64,000 nt of DNA from Aculops lycopersici (taxonomy: Eukaryota > Arthropoda > Arachnida > Trombidiformes > Eriophyidae), in NCBI GenBank assembly GCA_015350385.1, contig WNKI01000001.1:3825965-3889964 (forward strand). Reading direction: 5' to 3'. Position numbers and translations under genes: made by a program. Below, piece by piece: positions 54,855 to 64,000 of the stretch. Below the pieces are notes generated by a model. The model worked only from the letters and a program-made list of their open reading frames with translations, searched no databases and was not told the origin of the DNA. Position 1 is the first letter of the stretch; every line of letters starts with the position of its first letter.

Positions 54855-55167
54855 TAATCGCGACTGATGATAGCAGAATAATTACGGTCGACAGGACGTT
54901 GTTTGTTGTTTAGTTTGATCTACCCATCGTTTTTTGGGTGGTAACGAGGAAAAATACTATAGACAATGTCCAATGCTGCTACAATGCTCGCTGGACAACA
55001 CGTGCTAAAAAACTGGCGCTTAGTCGAGGTGATCACTACAAAACCATCTACGTATTGAATTTGTCAGGTCAAGAGGACATATCACAGTTTTATTTTGCAA
55101 TTATTTCGAGGCGAAATTGATTATAGATGCAAACGTACAGGATAATTGGTTTTGAAGAAATAAGCCA

Positions 55168-57555
55168 TCACCATGGAGTCCTGCAAAGTGGACATGTGGT
55201 GTTCCCGCTAGATTCAAACCACTTGTAGAGGCATAGATTATGGAACATCTTGGTGCAAGTTTGGCATCTCTTCTTAGGCAATTGATAATTAGAATGGAGA
55301 ATGCTGAAACAGATTGTACATTTTTCTATACCCTCGAACTTCTTGTCAATGTTTTTCCTCCACAAGTCGATACCATCTAGAATTGGACCGTTCTGATGAG
55401 CTAAGAATGTGGTCAACTGGAGTAACCAACTCCTCCACTTCAGATCTGTAACACCTACCCGTTTACCTCCATCGATTTGTACAGGACCCAGAGGATAATT
55501 GTTCGGTAGCTTGATTGTTAGTTCCATTTTAAACTCGTCTCTTATGTATGTCGCATAAACCTCCTTGGCACTAGGTCGAGCTTTGATAATCAGGTTATTT
55601 GATTCGTCCTGTGTAGCTCGTTCTTGACATTTGCGAAGAACATTATCCATTTCTAGAGAACAAATTACCTGGGATATACGCTTGACGGTATACTCATTAA
55701 CTAGATTACATAATCGCTTGTTTGAATTATTATTGTACCACTTTCGAACTGTAACTGGCATATGGCAAGCCATTGAGAAATAAGTATGCAGTGCAACAAG
55801 TTCAATCTCGTTGATAGGTCGCTTGATGAAAGTAATTAGAGGTGACTTGAGGAATTCTGTCAGAGTCCAGTGACCATGAGATGCTTGTTTTGATCTTGGC
55901 ATACGCAAATTAAGTGAATCTCTCTCCCCTAATGGAGGCAATAGCATAAATACATTATCTAGTAACCTCCTAATTAGATCAAGTTTCTTCAACGCGTGAA
56001 TAATCTTGTGGCCAAGTTCCTTGTCAACTCCAACAATGAACTGTATCACTAGATCCCAGATTAGTAGATAAGATAGAGTACAACTGTAAGAGTCTGTATT
56101 GGGTTCTATAGTTACAGATATATCTCCTGCATTGAAGTCACTCAAGAGAGCCTTCATCATCAAGTCTCGCGACGTGAGAATTGCCATCAATGGGGTAGGA
56201 GGTAAAACAAGCGCGTTGTCTGAATCATCTTGATCCGATGTAAGAGCAGATACGTGTATACTTTCACATAAGCTAGACATCGTCTGGCTAAGCATCATGT
56301 ATGCCGGAACCAATATAACCCTATGATTGCTTCTCATAAGTCCACAAACCGAAATGAAGGCCTTAAATTTGGTTTCATCTATATCACAATAATTTGCCAG
56401 GTCAGGTTGTTTAAAATCTGGATCAAACTCTAGCTTATTACTAGCAAACTGATTAGTGATCAATTTATCATTTAGCATGGCCCAAGTGGGATCAACTTCA
56501 ACAATTATCTCCGCAACAGCCTCGATGATTGCAAGCTGCTCATCGTTATGGTTTAGTTCATTCTCCAGGGCAACCAAATTCATGTAAATCCTTACCAATT
56601 CTTGATATACACTAGATGAGTGGAAATCGTTCCAACTTTCAAGGATAAAACGAGAGCAAGACTCATCTTCTGGATCAAGTCCTTTAGCCATAGTCATAAA
56701 TTGATATAAGCACTTGAAAACGTTAGTACAAAACTCTGACCGTTCGCTATTCTTAATCGGAAGCTTAACTCTAGATATCCAGCTAACCCATTGGTTGATC
56801 GAGGTCACAAGAAGATCCCATTCTTCTATACTCAAATCTTCGCTGTGATGACGAACTAGTATCCTGAACAATTTCATCTTCTCTACCTCTGTAGCAAGAT
56901 CCTCATCTGAGATTTCATCAAGAGATCGCGATGAGGAGATCTTCGATTTGTCCTCGTCAATCACGATTTGAGTCAATCTATCAACAATTGCATCGAAATC
57001 CTTTGCATTGACATCGTCATCGATATCAGTCTCGCTGTCACTGTCGCTAGATTCTTGTGGCGAATCGTCTTTAGTCTGTGCTCTTGTCTCCTCGTCTACT
57101 ACTGGCTCCTTGTTAGCTTCATCAAACATGGATCCTTCAAGACTAGTTTCTGGTTTCATAACACCGACCTTGTCACCGATGAGACAAACAGTCTGCGATG
57201 AGTTAGGGTCCGCATTGTTTACCTCACTCGCCTTCACGCGAGTAAAGTAATCTCGTCCATTGACTCGCTTCAATACCAAAGTTGGTCTCTCAGATTTGGA
57301 TGGCGATGGTGTCGGTTCCGAGTTAGGGGAGATGGATTGATTAAATGTTTCAGTATGTTTGCTATCAGGAGTAGTTGTGTCGATTGGATTAGGTTGTTGT
57401 GCTGGTCGGGGTGATGATTGGTTATTTGATAATGCACTGAATGTGATAACATTGCCCGCGGCAGCCCCCTGGGTATTGATCAATAATTCTCGGATGCGAC
57501 CACTGCTTGAAGGCTTGATGTTTCCAGCAACTCGTGGTTGAGTTTTACCGCCCAT
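55168..57555 (-). CDS. LTN1: Listerin-type E3 ubiquitin ligase, strongly shortened
   Basis: Listerin ubiquitinates nascent chains stalled on 60S ribosomes in the ribosome quality-control pathway. The extreme N-terminus is conserved (GGKTQPRVAGNIKPSSSGR), as is the C-terminal half: a helical HEAT-like segment, an RWD-like domain at about 660-730 (TIKLPNNYPLGPVQI, WRSWLLQLTTFL) and the terminal RING, with ligands C746, C749, C764, C767, H772, C775, C788 and C791, ending CPLCRTPW. The protein has only 795 residues against about 1550-1770 in yeast and humans. The N-terminal HEAT array that follows the conserved start is missing, replaced by a Ser/Pro/Asp-rich linker at about 45-200. The ORF is uninterrupted, so this looks like real shortening rather than a missed exon. 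It is divergently paired with NELF-B. Confidence 0.88.
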   Translation of the reverse strand: MGGKTQPRVAGNIKPSSSGRIRELLINTQGAAAGNVITFSALSNNQSSPRPAQQPNPIDTTTPDSKHTETFNQSISPNSEPTPSPSKSERPTLVLKRVNGRDYFTRVKASEVNNADPNSSQTVCLIGDKVGVMKPETSLEGSMFDEANKEPVVDEETRAQTKDDSPQESSDSDSETDIDDDVNAKDFDAIVDRLTQIVIDEDKSKISSSRSLDEISDEDLATEVEKMKLFRILVRHHSEDLSIEEWDLLVTSINQWVSWISRVKLPIKNSERSEFCTNVFKCLYQFMTMAKGLDPEDESCSRFILESWNDFHSSSVYQELVRIYMNLVALENELNHNDEQLAIIEAVAEIIVEVDPTWAMLNDKLITNQFASNKLEFDPDFKQPDLANYCDIDETKFKAFISVCGLMRSNHRVILVPAYMMLSQTMSSLCESIHVSALTSDQDDSDNALVLPPTPLMAILTSRDLMMKALLSDFNAGDISVTIEPNTDSYSCTLSYLLIWDLVIQFIVGVDKELGHKIIHALKKLDLIRRLLDNVFMLLPPLGERDSLNLRMPRSKQASHGHWTLTEFLKSPLITFIKRPINEIELVALHTYFSMACHMPVTVRKWYNNNSNKRLCNLVNEYTVKRISQVICSLEMDNVLRKCQERATQDESNNLIIKARPSAKEVYATYIRDEFKMELTIKLPNNYPLGPVQIDGGKRVGVTDLKWRSWLLQLTTFLAHQNGPILDGIDLWRKNIDKKFEGIEKCTICFSILHSNYQLPKKRCQTCTKMFHNLCLYKWFESSGNTTCPLCRTPW

Positions 57556-57901
57556 GTTTTGATAATATATGATATCAGTCCATCACAATTAAACACAGGC
57601 AGTCAAAGTGAAAGGGAAACTCGGAGGAATATTTTTCATCAGAAGCAATAATAGAACGGCGTGCTTCATAAATTTTCCCCATTCGCTGAAGAGCCCAAGT
57701 TATCGTTCGCGCCTGTTTCAAGCGTGCAAGATGAAAACAAGATCTCATCGTTCAGTGCGTAGTTGGCGCGATCCCATGAGTTTATGACATATCTCGAAGC
57801 TAAAGAGATTATTGTATTTTTCTTTTTGATATCCAAATCCAAAATATTCAAATATGGACCTGCAACCTATGGAAAACTCCCTGCTGTTGGGCAAGAAGCA
57901 A
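57459..57901. repeat. Inverted duplication, original arm (LTN1/NELF-B promoter and first codons)
   Basis: This segment holds the first about 32 codons of LTN1, the 298-base divergent promoter and the first about 16 codons of NELF-B. An inverted copy, near-identical by eye, is at 59600-60003. It is taken as the original because both protein starts here match their families and both ORFs continue. Confidence 0.92.
57556..57853. promoter_or_regulatory. Bidirectional promoter of LTN1 and NELF-B
   Basis: 298 bases separate the two divergent start codons. There is no evident TATA box at a fitting distance. The sequence is preserved in the inverted copy with few changes, including both 5' UTRs. Confidence 0.7.
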
Positions 57902-59218
57902 CTTCGGAATACACTCAAGAACGCCACCGACCCCATTGAAGCAATTGAAAGTTTCCAAAATGACAAGGGTATCCTGCTACCATCATTACGTCCAATGTTA
58001 CCCTTACTAGACCTCCACGGAGTTAAACGATTAGAGTTCCACCAATCTGTCCTTGAAGAACTGAAAGAGAGACTCAAGCAACAGACTGAGCGATTGGGCG
58101 AATCGGATAGTCCTCAAGATCACCGCCGTTTACAAGAGCTACTGGTTAGAAGTTTTGCATTCATCAAAATACCAACCCTACAGCCAGTTGTTATGGCAGT
58201 CCTGAAGAACGTCAATAATTTGGATGGAAAAATACTCAACATGTTGATCTCAGATAAAAATATTTACAAGGCTTGCGACGTTAGTGTTAAACGACAGATA
58301 TGGCTAGACTTCCAAAGTATGTTTGGCGATGAAGTCTCACCATTGTTACAACAATACATTCAGGAGAAGGAAAAGCTGTTGACTGATGCGCTCGATATAG
58401 ATTCACCTTTTTACCTGCTAACACCAAAACAACGGAGACAAAACAAGATAGTCCAAGAATTAGCTGACATGGTTGGTGACAATGTAAGATTATATGAGAC
58501 TATTGTGCAATTCCTTAGGACTTTATTTGTGAAGACTAAAAATGTACATTATTGTTCCTTGAGGGTAGAGTTTCTGATGGCTTTGCACGATAAAGATGTT
58601 CAGGATATCACAACAATGGATCAAGCACATAAGTTTGTTTGGTGTCTCGATGCTTGTATTCGTGAGCAATCTGTTGATCTCAAACGTAGCCGAGAGCTAC
58701 AGACATTCCTAGAAACTATCAAATCCGGCCAGGAGCATGTACTAGCTGACATATCAATGATTTTATGCGATCCATACGCCATTCACTTTCTAGCCACATC
58801 TGCTTTCAAGATTCTTAACATCTTAATCACGAATCAAGCTTTGCCACGTGGACATCCCATTCTAATACTATTGCTGAGATGCCTAAACTTGGGTCTTCAC
58901 TCGTGGGATATTATCAACTCATCAGTCTATAGGGAGCCTCGTTTAGATGCAAAGATATTCACTAAATTTCTGCCTGTCATGATGTCAATCATTGTGGATG
59001 ATACAATCAAGAGTTATAGCGCTGCTAAGAAGGGCAATACTGAGAGTAGTAGGGAGTCAGCGCTGGCCATCATTGAGCACTCCGGTCCAGCACCTGAGTC
59101 GTTTCAGAGGTTTATTGAAAAGGACAGGTTGGCTGCGTTATTGGCCAGACATTTATCGCATTTCAGGGTAAAATTTGCATCGTCCAATAGACAGCTGGCA
59201 TCACGTGCGCAGATGTAG
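57854..59218 (+). CDS. NELFB: Negative elongation factor B (NELF-B/COBRA1), C-terminally short
   Basis: NELF-B is the scaffold subunit of the complex that holds RNA polymerase II in promoter-proximal pausing. The ORF matches the family from residue 15 (LKNATDPIEAIESFQNDKG), through LPLLDLHGVKRLEFHQSV, VKRQIWLDFQSMFGDEVSPL, NVHYCSLRVEFLMALHD and VWCLDACIRE, to LVDD-type and PESFQRF-like blocks near residue 435. It then ends after about 454 residues, where animal NELF-B continues for about 125 more. A donor-like AGG|GTAAAA lies at 59165-59173, exactly where homology stops, so either a further exon exists or the tail was lost. The codons after that point are antisense to the extended-PHD gene. 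The C-terminal part normally contacts NELF-E, so loss would matter. Confidence 0.88.
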   Translation: MDLQPMENSLLLGKKQLRNTLKNATDPIEAIESFQNDKGILLPSLRPMLPLLDLHGVKRLEFHQSVLEELKERLKQQTERLGESDSPQDHRRLQELLVRSFAFIKIPTLQPVVMAVLKNVNNLDGKILNMLISDKNIYKACDVSVKRQIWLDFQSMFGDEVSPLLQQYIQEKEKLLTDALDIDSPFYLLTPKQRRQNKIVQELADMVGDNVRLYETIVQFLRTLFVKTKNVHYCSLRVEFLMALHDKDVQDITTMDQAHKFVWCLDACIREQSVDLKRSRELQTFLETIKSGQEHVLADISMILCDPYAIHFLATSAFKILNILITNQALPRGHPILILLLRCLNLGLHSWDIINSSVYREPRLDAKIFTKFLPVMMSIIVDDTIKSYSAAKKGNTESSRESALAIIEHSGPAPESFQRFIEKDRLAALLARHLSHFRVKFASSNRQLASRAQM

Positions 59219-59646
59219 TGAAACTTACGACGGCATCGCTTGCCGGCACAACCAATGGTAGCGCCCTTGGTTTTACAGACTGAACAATTGTTATTAAATG
59301 ATGCCTTGATGACATCGTCCATTTTGAGTATCTTGTTGCCCACTAGATGGACACCTTCAGACCAAACCAAACAGTCCTCATGAATCCAAGTCTCTCGAAC
59401 GTTGTAGTTATGGTTTAACAATGACAGTTTGTTCGTCTTTTTGGGTGTGACAGCCTTGTTTTTACTTTGATTGTTGTTGTCTGTAGCCTCTGTGAAGTCG
59501 ATATTGTATGGACCGTAAAGATCGCCAAGGCCTCTCCAATGGCACATCTTGTGGCATAATACACATACCCAAGAGTCACCATGGGATTGGCTTAGCTGCT
59601 GCTTATTGCCCAACGGCAAGGAGTTTTCCATAGGTTGCGAGTCCAT
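59104..59646 (-). CDS. Chimeric gene: NELF-B start fused to an extended PHD finger
   Basis: A 180-residue ORF. Residues 1-16 (MDSQPMENSLPLGNKQ) match the NELF-B start at 13 of 16 positions and come from the inverted duplication. Residues 25-166 form an extended PHD (ePHD) finger of the RAI1/TCF20/PHF type: C28-C31, the GLGDLYGPY motif, a Lys/Asn-rich insertion, H89-C92 in WIHEDCLVW, C121-C124, the GATIGC segment with C133-C138, H143-C146, and C163-C166, where the last ligand is usually His. Such modules bind chromatin or nucleosomal DNA. The last 15 residues are antisense to NELF-B, and an AATAAA overlaps the final codons (59116-59111). The gene should use a copy of the NELF-B promoter. Expression is unproven, but the finger is intact. 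Confidence 0.75.
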   Translation of the reverse strand: MDSQPMENSLPLGNKQQLSQSHGDSWVCVLCHKMCHWRGLGDLYGPYNIDFTEATDNNNQSKNKAVTPKKTNKLSLLNHNYNVRETWIHEDCLVWSEGVHLVGNKILKMDDVIKASFNNNCSVCKTKGATIGCAGKRCRRKFHYICARDASCLLDDANFTLKCDKCLANNAANLSFSINL

Positions 59647-60003
59647 ATTTGAATATTTTGGATTTGGATATCAAAAAGAAAAATACAATAATCTCTTTAG
59701 CTTCGAGATATGTCATAAACTCATGAGATCGCGCCAACTACGCACTGAATGATGAGATCTTGTTTTTATCTTGCACGCTTGAAACAGGCGCGACGATAAC
59801 TTGGGCTCTTCAGCGAATGGGGAAAATTTATGAAGCACGCCGTTCTATTATTGCTTCTGATGAACAATATTCCACTTTGACTGTCTGTGTTTGATTGTGA
59901 TGGACTGATATCATTTATTATCAAAACATGGGTAGTAAAACTCAACCGGGAGTTGCTAGTCGCATCCGAGAATTATTGATCAATACCCAGGGGGCTGCCG
60001 CCA
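59600..60003. repeat. Inverted duplication, derived arm
   Basis: The reverse complement of this segment follows 57459-57901 closely. It differs by point changes, a deletion of about 15 bases plus other changes in the LTN1 5' flank (near 59864-59876), and an in-frame loss of about nine codons at the LTN1 start. Homology ends at the ePHD side near 59600 and at the LTN1 side near 60003. Confidence 0.92.
59928..60003 (+). pseudogene. Decayed copy of the LTN1 5' end
   Basis: The copied LTN1 start reads MGSKTQPGVA and then jumps to SRIRELLINTQGAAA, lacking the conserved segment around NIKPSSSG. Homology ends after these codons. The frame stays open to 60200, but the downstream residues have no resemblance to listerin. 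Probably a promoter-driven non-coding or junk-peptide transcript. Confidence 0.75.
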
Positions 60004-63000
60004 CCGGCTGTCAGAGTGCAGATTTCCAGGGCAGCCGACGCGACATGGCGACGTTCGCTTGTCATGCTATCGTGGTGAAAGATGCGGGGACAGAGAGGGA
60101 AAAAATCTGGCGAACTTTTTTGCAAATTAGTAACATTGAGCGATTGGCCGCCATCTTTTACTATGGCGCGTTATCCAACTCCAATACTTTTGCACACTAA
60201 AGTTTGCAAAATTATGTAAATTGCATCACTATAAAGTGGCATTACTTAATCTTCGAAGTCTCTCCCTTGATCTGATGTCTAGACTCTAGGCGTCTAGACA
60301 TTTGTGAACAGAAAGTGAGGCAAAAAACGTTCAAGAACAATGACCACGAGCCACGCGAAATTTCTGATTAATCGGTTGTGGTGCCTCTCGAAACCTTCAC
60401 GTACACCATCATCTCGATCATCAGGTGGTAGTGATGTAGAAGTAGAGAGAGAGAGAGAGAGAGAGAGTTAATTAAGCAAGTACATTATGTAATCTAGTAT
60501 GTCGTTTTTCTTGTTGTTGCGTTTGTTGTTGCTGTTGAATAATCTAGAAGAATATTCCTCTCCACTACGTGAACAGGTGAGCAGGTGAAGAGGAGCTCGA
60601 TGAAGAGCTACAACCAATTAGAAATGACATGACATCAGTGGGTTGACTAACTGGCTGGCTGCAGGATGAACCACGAGCAATAGTAACTGGTATCCAAGTG
60701 TGAGTCGGCCAGACCGACAAACAAAAATAAAAGTTGAAGACTAGAAGAGGTGGTTGTGCTTTTTGTTGTGGTGGTTGGTAGAGGAGGACAAAGTCAGCGG
60801 TAGTTTGATGGAGTGGCGCGCAGATATACGTGCCGAAAATTAGAGATGCCATGCGGAGTTTATCTCGTCTTCAGTGATTAATGAGCTTTTCTTGAATTTC
60901 CAAGTGGCACAACGACTGCTGTCATTGGTTTAGCTCGCGAGTTTCTCGCAAGTAACCGAGGCAGGCTAGATCAAACTTCATTGGCCAGAGAGTTGAACTA
61001 TTTCGGCGCCGCCACCGCCACCGCCGCTGCTATCTTGAAGTTGTCGCTTGCGATACAAACCGACAAGTTGGCACTGAGGTTCTATGAGGAGACTAGATGT
61101 TCATCATTAGACAAGAGTTTGCGCACCATGGAGACCAGGTGCCAGGTAAGAGAAGGAGGAAGAGCGACGGCAACAGCGACACTTAACCCGTTCGACTCCT
61201 CGATTTCAGCGGCGACGACGGCGCCGCCGCAAAATCATCATCAATAGCTCATTTCCTTGGACGATTCCCTATGGATGGATTCCCTCTAAATTTTCCCGCA
61301 AAGCCGGAACCAGTGAGTCTGCGCGAGTTCATCATATCTGTTGGCTGCCGGTGACTTTGTAACCCACCGAGAGTAGAGCGGAGAGTTCACAGGCAGGCAT
61401 ACACTGCATCAGGTAGTCGGCTTGCCGCAGATAACCCTCAATGACGGCGCATCTGACGGATGTTGTTGTTGGTGCTACTCCTGCTACTTCATGTATCAAT
61501 CTAGCCGGTGGATTTCAAGCAAAACATCGCGAGCGTCATCGCTCTTGAGTGATTACCAGCCTCGAGACTTATTTTCCTTCCCTTCCGAGAAGGCACCGGA
61601 GAAAGAGAGGGAGGTAACTAAACATTCTCAAAAGTCAAAAGGCAAGCCAAGTGACAGAGAGCGAGAAAGAAGGAGGGCTAGAGAGAAAGACGCAAGAAGC
61701 AAGTTGGCGCACGTAAGAGCCTCCAACTCTTTCCACTTGTTGCTTCTGGTTTATGTCTCGCTCTAGACTCAGAGGATCTTTGCTTGTTCGCTGTTAGTAT
61801 CAAAGTTACAACCTCAAGGTGCATTCCTATCTTCATTTTTATATAATACTATGTAAGTATCCATTTGTTTTGTGTGGTGTGCGAGCGTCTCCGTCATTAT
61901 AATTGTTTTTGTTTGTAATCACTACAACAACTATTTCTGCCTCAAGCATGGAGCCTACCCATCGGTTTCCCATTTTGTTTCCACCGTCACAACGGAGCTA
62001 CTTAAGTGAGCAAAAAGTATTGAATTGAGGTGGGAACGATGCTTGGCCGACTTGAACGAGCCAATCTACAATGAGCAACTGAGTGTCTGACTGACTGGCT
62101 TGTTTGAGATTGAACCATCGGCAAGAAGCGGAGCGACAAGTGTTTTCGCTCGGCTCGCGCCTTTCACTTCGCCTCCGCCAATCAGCCAACCAGCCAGCCA
62201 GTTACAAGCTTGCTAGTTGACTCGCTATGCGCCCTGCGCGTCGGTCGAGTTTCCCACTCGCCGGCGCCGCTGTTAAGGTAGACTGCTTGTACCCCGAGTT
62301 GTACAAGATGGGCCAGTCAGCCAGCCAGCCAGCCAGCAAGAAGTCTGCGCGGCAGCAGCAGCAGCATCCGATGAAGAAGAGCTTGCCGGCTTGGCATCGG
62401 CAAGCTTTCTTGAGAGGCAAGAAAGCGAGCCGCGAGTGCCGAGGCAACGAGCAAAGGCACCCATCGCTCATTGGCTGGCCCGAGAGGAGCAACAAGTGCG
62501 CGCCCTTGCCTGTGCGTGCAACAAGTGTGTGCTGTGAGAGTGTTTGTGCGTGTGTGTGTGATGTATTTTTTTCGCGACATCGACTGTGTGAACGCTACAG
62601 AAACAACGAGACAGTTGGAGAGAGAGAGAGAGAGAGAGTTTGTGAGTGCGAATGTGTGACGATCATATCGAGATTTGGTCATAGATAACTTGCTGAGTGA
62701 TCAACATCATCTTTGGATCGTTGTCGACTCGATACTTCAACAACCACCAAACAACAATATTTGCAACCACCACCACCACCACTATCACTACCACTAATTC
62801 CAAAACCACTACCACTGTGTTCTATTTATCTGAAATACAATTAAACCCCCTAATAACAACAGGCAGTAGCATAACCAGACGAACTAGTGATAGAGACGCG
62901 AAAGGAAATATCAGGCTAAACTTTAAGTTGACGACAACATCATCATCATCATTAGCAACTACACCAACAACCAAAATATCAACAACCAAAGTATCACAAC

Positions 63001-63953
63001 TACAACTTCTACTTGCACCTTCCAGCGACACACAAGGCGACACAAAAGTAAGTGCAAGAAACTGCAACTCTGGGCACATAGTGAGACTCAATGGTCTTGC
63101 TAGTCTAGTTGATATTCAATAACCACCACCTCCACAACTAATTACACTATTAGCTAGCATTCCAAGTGGCCACATCTCTCCCGCTTGCAGTTGTAGTTAG
63201 CGCAGCTCAACTTTATATTGATCATCACAACAACCGCAACTACAACCACAACCACAACCTCCGGTTAAACTATCACTCACTTTCATTATTACTATTGTTA
63301 CCATCATAATTACCAACTTGTTGCTCATCTCGTCCCATCAAGTCTCTTCGCTGTTGTCGTCGGTGTTGCTAGTATCATAACAAGGCATTGAGTAAATTAA
63401 GTTTGTTCAGGCGACTTACAAATTATCAAGAGCCAACCAGATTACTAAGCGCCGCTGCCAGTCCTCCAGTAAGCAAGATCGCAAGTCGCGACATCCAACA
63501 AACAAGGCAACTAGACGACGAGAGTCAGGGCAAAACAATTGACAAGAGTCAGCTAGTTGTTGTGCTATTTGCGTGCAGATCTGCAGCCGCGGCCATCACA
63601 CTCCCTAATAACTATTGTTAGCGAGGGTGCTATTGCCACAGTGTGACTAAGACGACAACGACAACAACGTCGACTACAACCACAGCTACGACTACTACTG
63701 GCGGCAACAACTTGTACGTCCCGTTTACCAAGACCAAATCGCCAAGACACTAGCCACTAGCTCGCTAACAGACGGGCTTTGCGCTAGTTGTGCCAATCTA
63801 CCACCAACAAACTAACTGGCGAACTGAGTGAGCTACAAAGGCGACAAGCCAAATAGACAGATTAAGTCGATGGAAGAAACATTGTAATTGTAATCGTGTA
63901 TATCTGTAATCCAAGTTGCAAAGCAACATAGACACAGAGATAGAGAGACATAA

Positions 63954-63990
<37 letters not shown>

Positions 63991-64000
63991 AGGTTTAGTT
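60004..64000. other. 4 kb without a convincing gene
   Basis: Short ORFs only. GA microsatellites lie at about 60444-60467, 62616-62638 and 63960-63984, and a CCAG-type tandem at about 62317-62336. ACC/CAC/ACT-rich low-complexity stretches at 62740-62820, 63120-63260 and 63640-63710 could be the 5' UTR or disordered coding sequence of a gene to the right. A Thr-rich 141-codon plus-strand ORF (62697-63122) has no domain. Confidence 0.45.
63960..63984. repeat. (GA)12 microsatellite at the right edge
   Basis: A GA run followed by GGGA units at the end of the window. Confidence 0.9.

Noticed and set aside
59928..60200. A second listerin gene start
   Set aside because: Only the first codons match, with a conserved block missing. 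The rest has no listerin similarity, so it is called a decayed fragment of the duplication.
62697..63122. Thr-rich 141-codon ORF
   Set aside because: It is driven by ACC/ACT simple sequence, with no domain or signal peptide. It could be part of an unseen gene but cannot be supported.

Overview
The window is nuclear DNA from a compact animal genome. Three features point to an arachnid, most likely an acariform mite: nearly all recognisable genes are single open exons, neighbouring genes lie close together, and there is a secreted arachnid-type sphingomyelinase-D-like enzyme next to an ionotropic receptor gene. The species cannot be named from the sequence. Several poly(A) signals lie within or a few bases after the stop codon, which fits a compact genome.

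Layout. At 1-7.9 kb a minus-strand ionotropic receptor has two exons, and the 6.8 kb intron between them holds an intact plus-strand gene for a 2126-residue secreted, membrane-anchored repeat protein with PAN-like modules. At 8.5-10.1 kb is a Q/H-rich two-finger C2H2 protein. At 12.5-14.0 kb is a GPAT1-like protein whose catalytic histidine appears to be lost. From 14 to 35 kb the DNA is mostly non-coding, rich in microsatellites and E-box-like hexamers, around one large poly-Q three-finger C2H2 gene (23.7-26.7 kb). From 35 to 60 kb there is a dense housekeeping cluster: NTAN1 (N-degron pathway), a Rubicon/Pacer-family autophagy regulator, TMEM19, PIG-Z (GPI mannosyltransferase), a small Gly/Tyr-rich secreted peptide gene with a second in-frame ORF just past its stop, the sphingomyelinase-D-like protein, a choline/ethanolamine phosphotransferase, VAC14, two unassigned coiled-coil genes, a shortened listerin (LTN1) and NELF-B. 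From 60 kb to the end I see no convincing gene.

The most unusual locus is 57.4-60.0 kb. The divergent LTN1/NELF-B promoter, with the first codons of both genes, has been copied about 1.7 kb away in inverted orientation. In the copy, the NELF-B start codon, 5' UTR and about 16 codons are fused in frame to an extended PHD finger, making an apparently chimeric gene. The LTN1 end of the copy is a decayed fragment. NELF-B itself stops about 125 residues short of its usual length and runs tail-to-tail into the chimeric gene.

Other points worth following: a 92-bp Tc1/mariner-type MITE that supplies a poly(A) signal to the neighbouring orphan gene, a possible stop-codon readthrough gene, and the nested gene in the receptor intron. 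No CRISPR array, rRNA or convincing tRNA was seen. All domain assignments come from reading motifs by eye; no database search was run.
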